A DNA stretch of 64,000 nt, taken from Sarcocystis neurona. Its lineage: Eukaryota > Apicomplexa > Conoidasida > Eucoccidiorida > Sarcocystidae. A program made the position numbers and the translations under genes. The notes below the pieces were generated by a model. The model searched no databases. It saw only the letters and a program-made list of their open reading frames with translations, and had not been told where the DNA came from. The DNA lies in assembly GCA_000727475.1 (NCBI GenBank), contig KL647310.1, positions 1,129,324-1,193,323 on the forward strand. The letters are read 5' to 3'. Positions 61,524 to 64,000 of the stretch are shown here, in pieces (position 1 is the first letter of the stretch; every line of letters starts with the position of its first letter).

Positions 61524-63248
61524 TCAGACAGCACTCCTGAGAAAGTGCGCTCCATCATCTTCTACAGGAAGGTGAAGAGCCGCGACGTCCTGCTGCGTAA
61601 CTGCAGCTGCTGCAAGGCTCACCGAGATCTATCACTTGGTGCGAGACGGGAGGCATCGCCAGGGGCGGAGGCCCTTGGGGAGACAGCAGCAGCGGAGGTA
61701 GTTGCTGCTGATTTGTCTGCTGCTTGCACCCATAGCGCTGCATGCACCACAACAAAGAAGCAGCAGCACCACCACCACCATCCGCAGCAGTGTGTTAAAG
61801 CCGGCACGCTTATAAAGCAGCGCCAGCACCTCAACGAGGCAAACAGAAGTTCAGTCCCCGCAGCAAGAAGAGATGGGCTGCAACACCAGCAGCAGATCAG
61901 CAGAATGCTACGAGATCTCAACCAGAGACGCAACTGCAAAGCGGCAACAGCAGCACAGCGGCAAGAGCGGCAGCTCCTGGAGCATACTGACAACAGGCGC
62001 AGCAGCATCCTGCGTCCACATACGGTGCAGCAAGCAAGGTTAGACAGCACGGCGCAACACAAGGAGCGTCCGGTACCTGAAGAACTGGCAGCGCCACGTG
62101 AAGGGAAGCAACTGCTGACGCTGCTACGACATGGCCACCGCAGCGGCCGCACAAAGCTCACAGACGCAGCAGCGCCAGAATAGCGCGAACACCAGCAGGG
62201 CACCAGCAGCAGCACACGGTAGTCAGGGGTGGTCACACCAGGCCGGTGAAAAGACCAGCTCCTGAATCCGTCGTCCACCCGCCGAGAAACTTCCAGGACC
62301 CGCCGGTTGCACTGCGCCAGACCTCCTGCAATGCGCCACTCCCTGCTACGCGCTGCGCAGATCTTCTCTGTGCTGCTGTACTTCATCTCCGCTACACACT
62401 GCTGCTGAATCAAGCGGGGAGTCTACAGGCACTCGTTCCCCCCGTGCTGCTGCAGGTGGCGCTGACTAGAAATGATCGCTGCTGATGCGTCGGCGTTGCT
62501 CCTTTGGGCGGCAGCCAAGTCCCAAGTCAAGGGTAGGGAGGCCTTCCTTCGTCTGCGGCCTCGCTGCCAGCGCTGCTTCCACTCTGGCAAAACGGTGTCT
62601 CCGCACAACGTTTAACGCACGAGCTACTGCTGCTGTTCTCCTGACCTGCCTCCTGATGTTGCTTTGCTGCTGCGCTCCTGCTGGGTTACCGGCCGCTCCT
62701 TCCTGCAGCAGTGCTGTGCCGCTGTCGCCACCTGTCTCCGTGTTGCGTTGGCTGTCCTGCACCTGCTCAGCTTCTGCCATGTCCTGCTGCGGTGATATAT
62801 GCCGCGATGCTGTTGCTGCGCTGCACCTCTGCTGCTGCTGCGATTCGCGGCGGTGCTGCTGCAGGACTGGGGTCGTACCTCATTGAGCAGCGCGAGGGGA
62901 CGCAAGGTGAAATGCATGTAGAAGCCGTCGCACGGTGCAATGCCTCCCAGGGGATACTCCGCATATAAGACGAGCCTAAAGTGGCCAGCAGGCAGACGGC
63001 AGTGCATACGCAGCATCGCGTCACCGTCACCTGCTTGGCCCGCTAACTTTTTTTCTGAGCAGACCACTCTCCCGTCCGCTGCAGCGGCTGTGGCATCCTG
63101 TTGTTGTTCGCCGTTGCGGCTGCTGCTCCACGCGGAAGAGGAGCTCGTCGACAGCAACGCCACTCGCAGCCGCAGCTTCGACTTGAACACCGCTGCCCGC
63201 ACATCGCTGAACAGGAGCAACACACCAGCCTTGGCCACACGCCCATCG
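61524..63248 (-). CDS. Module-bearing exons 63248-62879 and 62465-62382, with a possible gene end at 61,524
   Basis: Exon 63248-62879 (acceptor aaagtccag, donor gtacga) reads KAGVLLLFSDVRAAVFKSKL, a low-complexity insert, then RLPAGHFRLVLYAEYPLGGI with CDGFYMHFTLRPLALLNE following: a complete module copy. It joins in phase 0 to 62465-62382 (acceptor tcatttctag, donor gtacag), reading RGERVPVDSPLDSAAVCSGD. A piece ending at donor gtgagc near 61,629 reads PPPLAMPPVSHQVIDL and can splice to a short terminal piece reading DDGAHFLRSAV that stops at 61524. If real, a separate gene ends here and the locus at 27-61 kb is a paralogue; if not, this is the 5' part of the same gene. Confidence 0.5.
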
Positions 63249-63559
63249 CTGGACTTTGCTATCTACGCGGAGACACGTATCGCCCCACACAACAAACACA
63301 CATACGTACATATATATATATATGCGTATCTACATTCGCGCAAATGTACACACATATATGTACACGTCTCCCTGGGGACTGTGTGCTGCGCAACATGGGC
63401 ACATCCAAACGTGTACACACATGTATACATACATATAAATCATCTCAAATATCTCTCTACGAGCACACACGTATTTGCCAGTATGTTTCTGTTTCTCTGC
63501 AGATGCACGCGTCTACTGGGCGGTGTTAAAGCGTCAGCCACGGATCAGGTCTCGTGGAG

Positions 63560-63960
63560 GAGTTCATCAGGCGCAGCTGTCGGCAGGTCTCCATCTAACC
63601 CCCTCAGGGCGTCAAACATGAGCGCGCCCCTGCACGAAGAAGCTGGGGAAAAACTGCCGGAGTCGCGCACGCACCAACACGTGGCCGGTGTCTTCGCCTC
63701 GAGGAGAAGCATCCGTCTCTACTGTTTGCCCAGCCTCTGGCGCGCATCCGCTCAGTTCTGCGACTCCTTCGATACATGGAAGAATCGCTGTGACATGTCT
63801 GGTCTAGAAGGACGCCGACGCTCAGACGGCCATGGTCAGATAGCAGCCGGTGCTGCCTTTCCTGCCTTCACAGGGCTGACCCACACGACGAAATACAGAC
63901 ACGTAGCACTGCTGCTGTTGCCGCACATGCAGAAACGACCACGCCTGCATCTATAGGGAC
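63560..63960 (-). CDS. Candidate exons at the right edge
   Basis: A frame at about 63,910-63,850 reads SATCLYFVVWVSP, the Cys-strand of the repeating module. A frame at about 63,775-63,620 reads CAPEAGQTVETDASPRGEDT and VLVRARLRQFFPSFF. A third, at about 63,625-63,555, reads LMFDALRGLDGDLPTAAPDE. Splice borders are ambiguous and two of the three overlap. They suggest that module-bearing coding sequence continues to the right of the window. Confidence 0.35.
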
Positions 63961-64000
63961 CCGCCTGCAACAGAAATGCCGCGCACTCGCGGTCGGCATT

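Noticed and set aside
61590..61629. A natural-looking C-terminus (VTQQDVAALHLPVEDD) joined across a 22-base intron
   Set aside because: An intron that short is not credible here; a splice to the later acceptor ttcctgtag is preferred.
63027..63311. Other minus-strand frames over exon 63248-62879
   Set aside because: They are Cys/Arg-rich shadows; only one frame contains the module and keeps phase into exon 62465.

Overview
The window looks like nuclear DNA of a coccidian apicomplexan, most likely an Eimeria species (Cyclospora is the main alternative). The reasons are pervasive CAG/CTG triplet tracts that read as runs of Gln, Ala, Ser or Leu, many short exons joined by canonical GT-AG introns, and alternation of triplet-rich stretches with a triplet-poor stretch. 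No rRNA, tRNA, CRISPR or bacterial-type operon structure was seen. Gene models below come from reading splice sites and phases by eye, so exon edges are inferences.

Layout. (1) 1-4,836, minus strand: N-terminal part of a DYRK-family protein kinase of the plant/alveolate type; its catalytic core lies off the left edge. (2) 4,837-7,640: triplet-rich DNA without a defensible gene. (3) About 7.6-21.6 kb, plus strand: a triplet-poor island with several multi-exon genes, whose exons I could chain by phase (7.6-9.5, 10.8-12.3, 13.4-14.5, 15.2-18.2 and 18.4-21.6 kb). (4) 21.6-24.7 kb: triplet-rich, unassigned. (5) 24,719-25,106, minus: last exon of a small acidic protein with a hydrophobic leader. 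(6) 25,697-26,076: a 380-base assembly gap whose two flanks are identical over 128 bases. (7) 27,099 to at least 54,163, and probably with related exons up to 63.8 kb, minus strand: a very large gene with some 30 or more short exons.

The large minus-strand gene is the most interesting object. Its exons carry a recurring module: a Pro/Gly-Gly-x-Tyr/His-x-Leu-Arg strand followed 15-30 residues later by a conserved Cys leading an alternating hydrophobic strand that often ends in Pro. I recognise at least seven copies over about 34 kb. I cannot assign the protein to a named family.

The plus-strand genes are helical and hydrophobic in places and remotely recall the helical-repeat organellar proteins of apicomplexans, but I could not identify any of them securely. 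The remaining DNA is introns and microsatellites (AT, GT, TA/CA), with a few tandem duplications and one long perfect palindrome.
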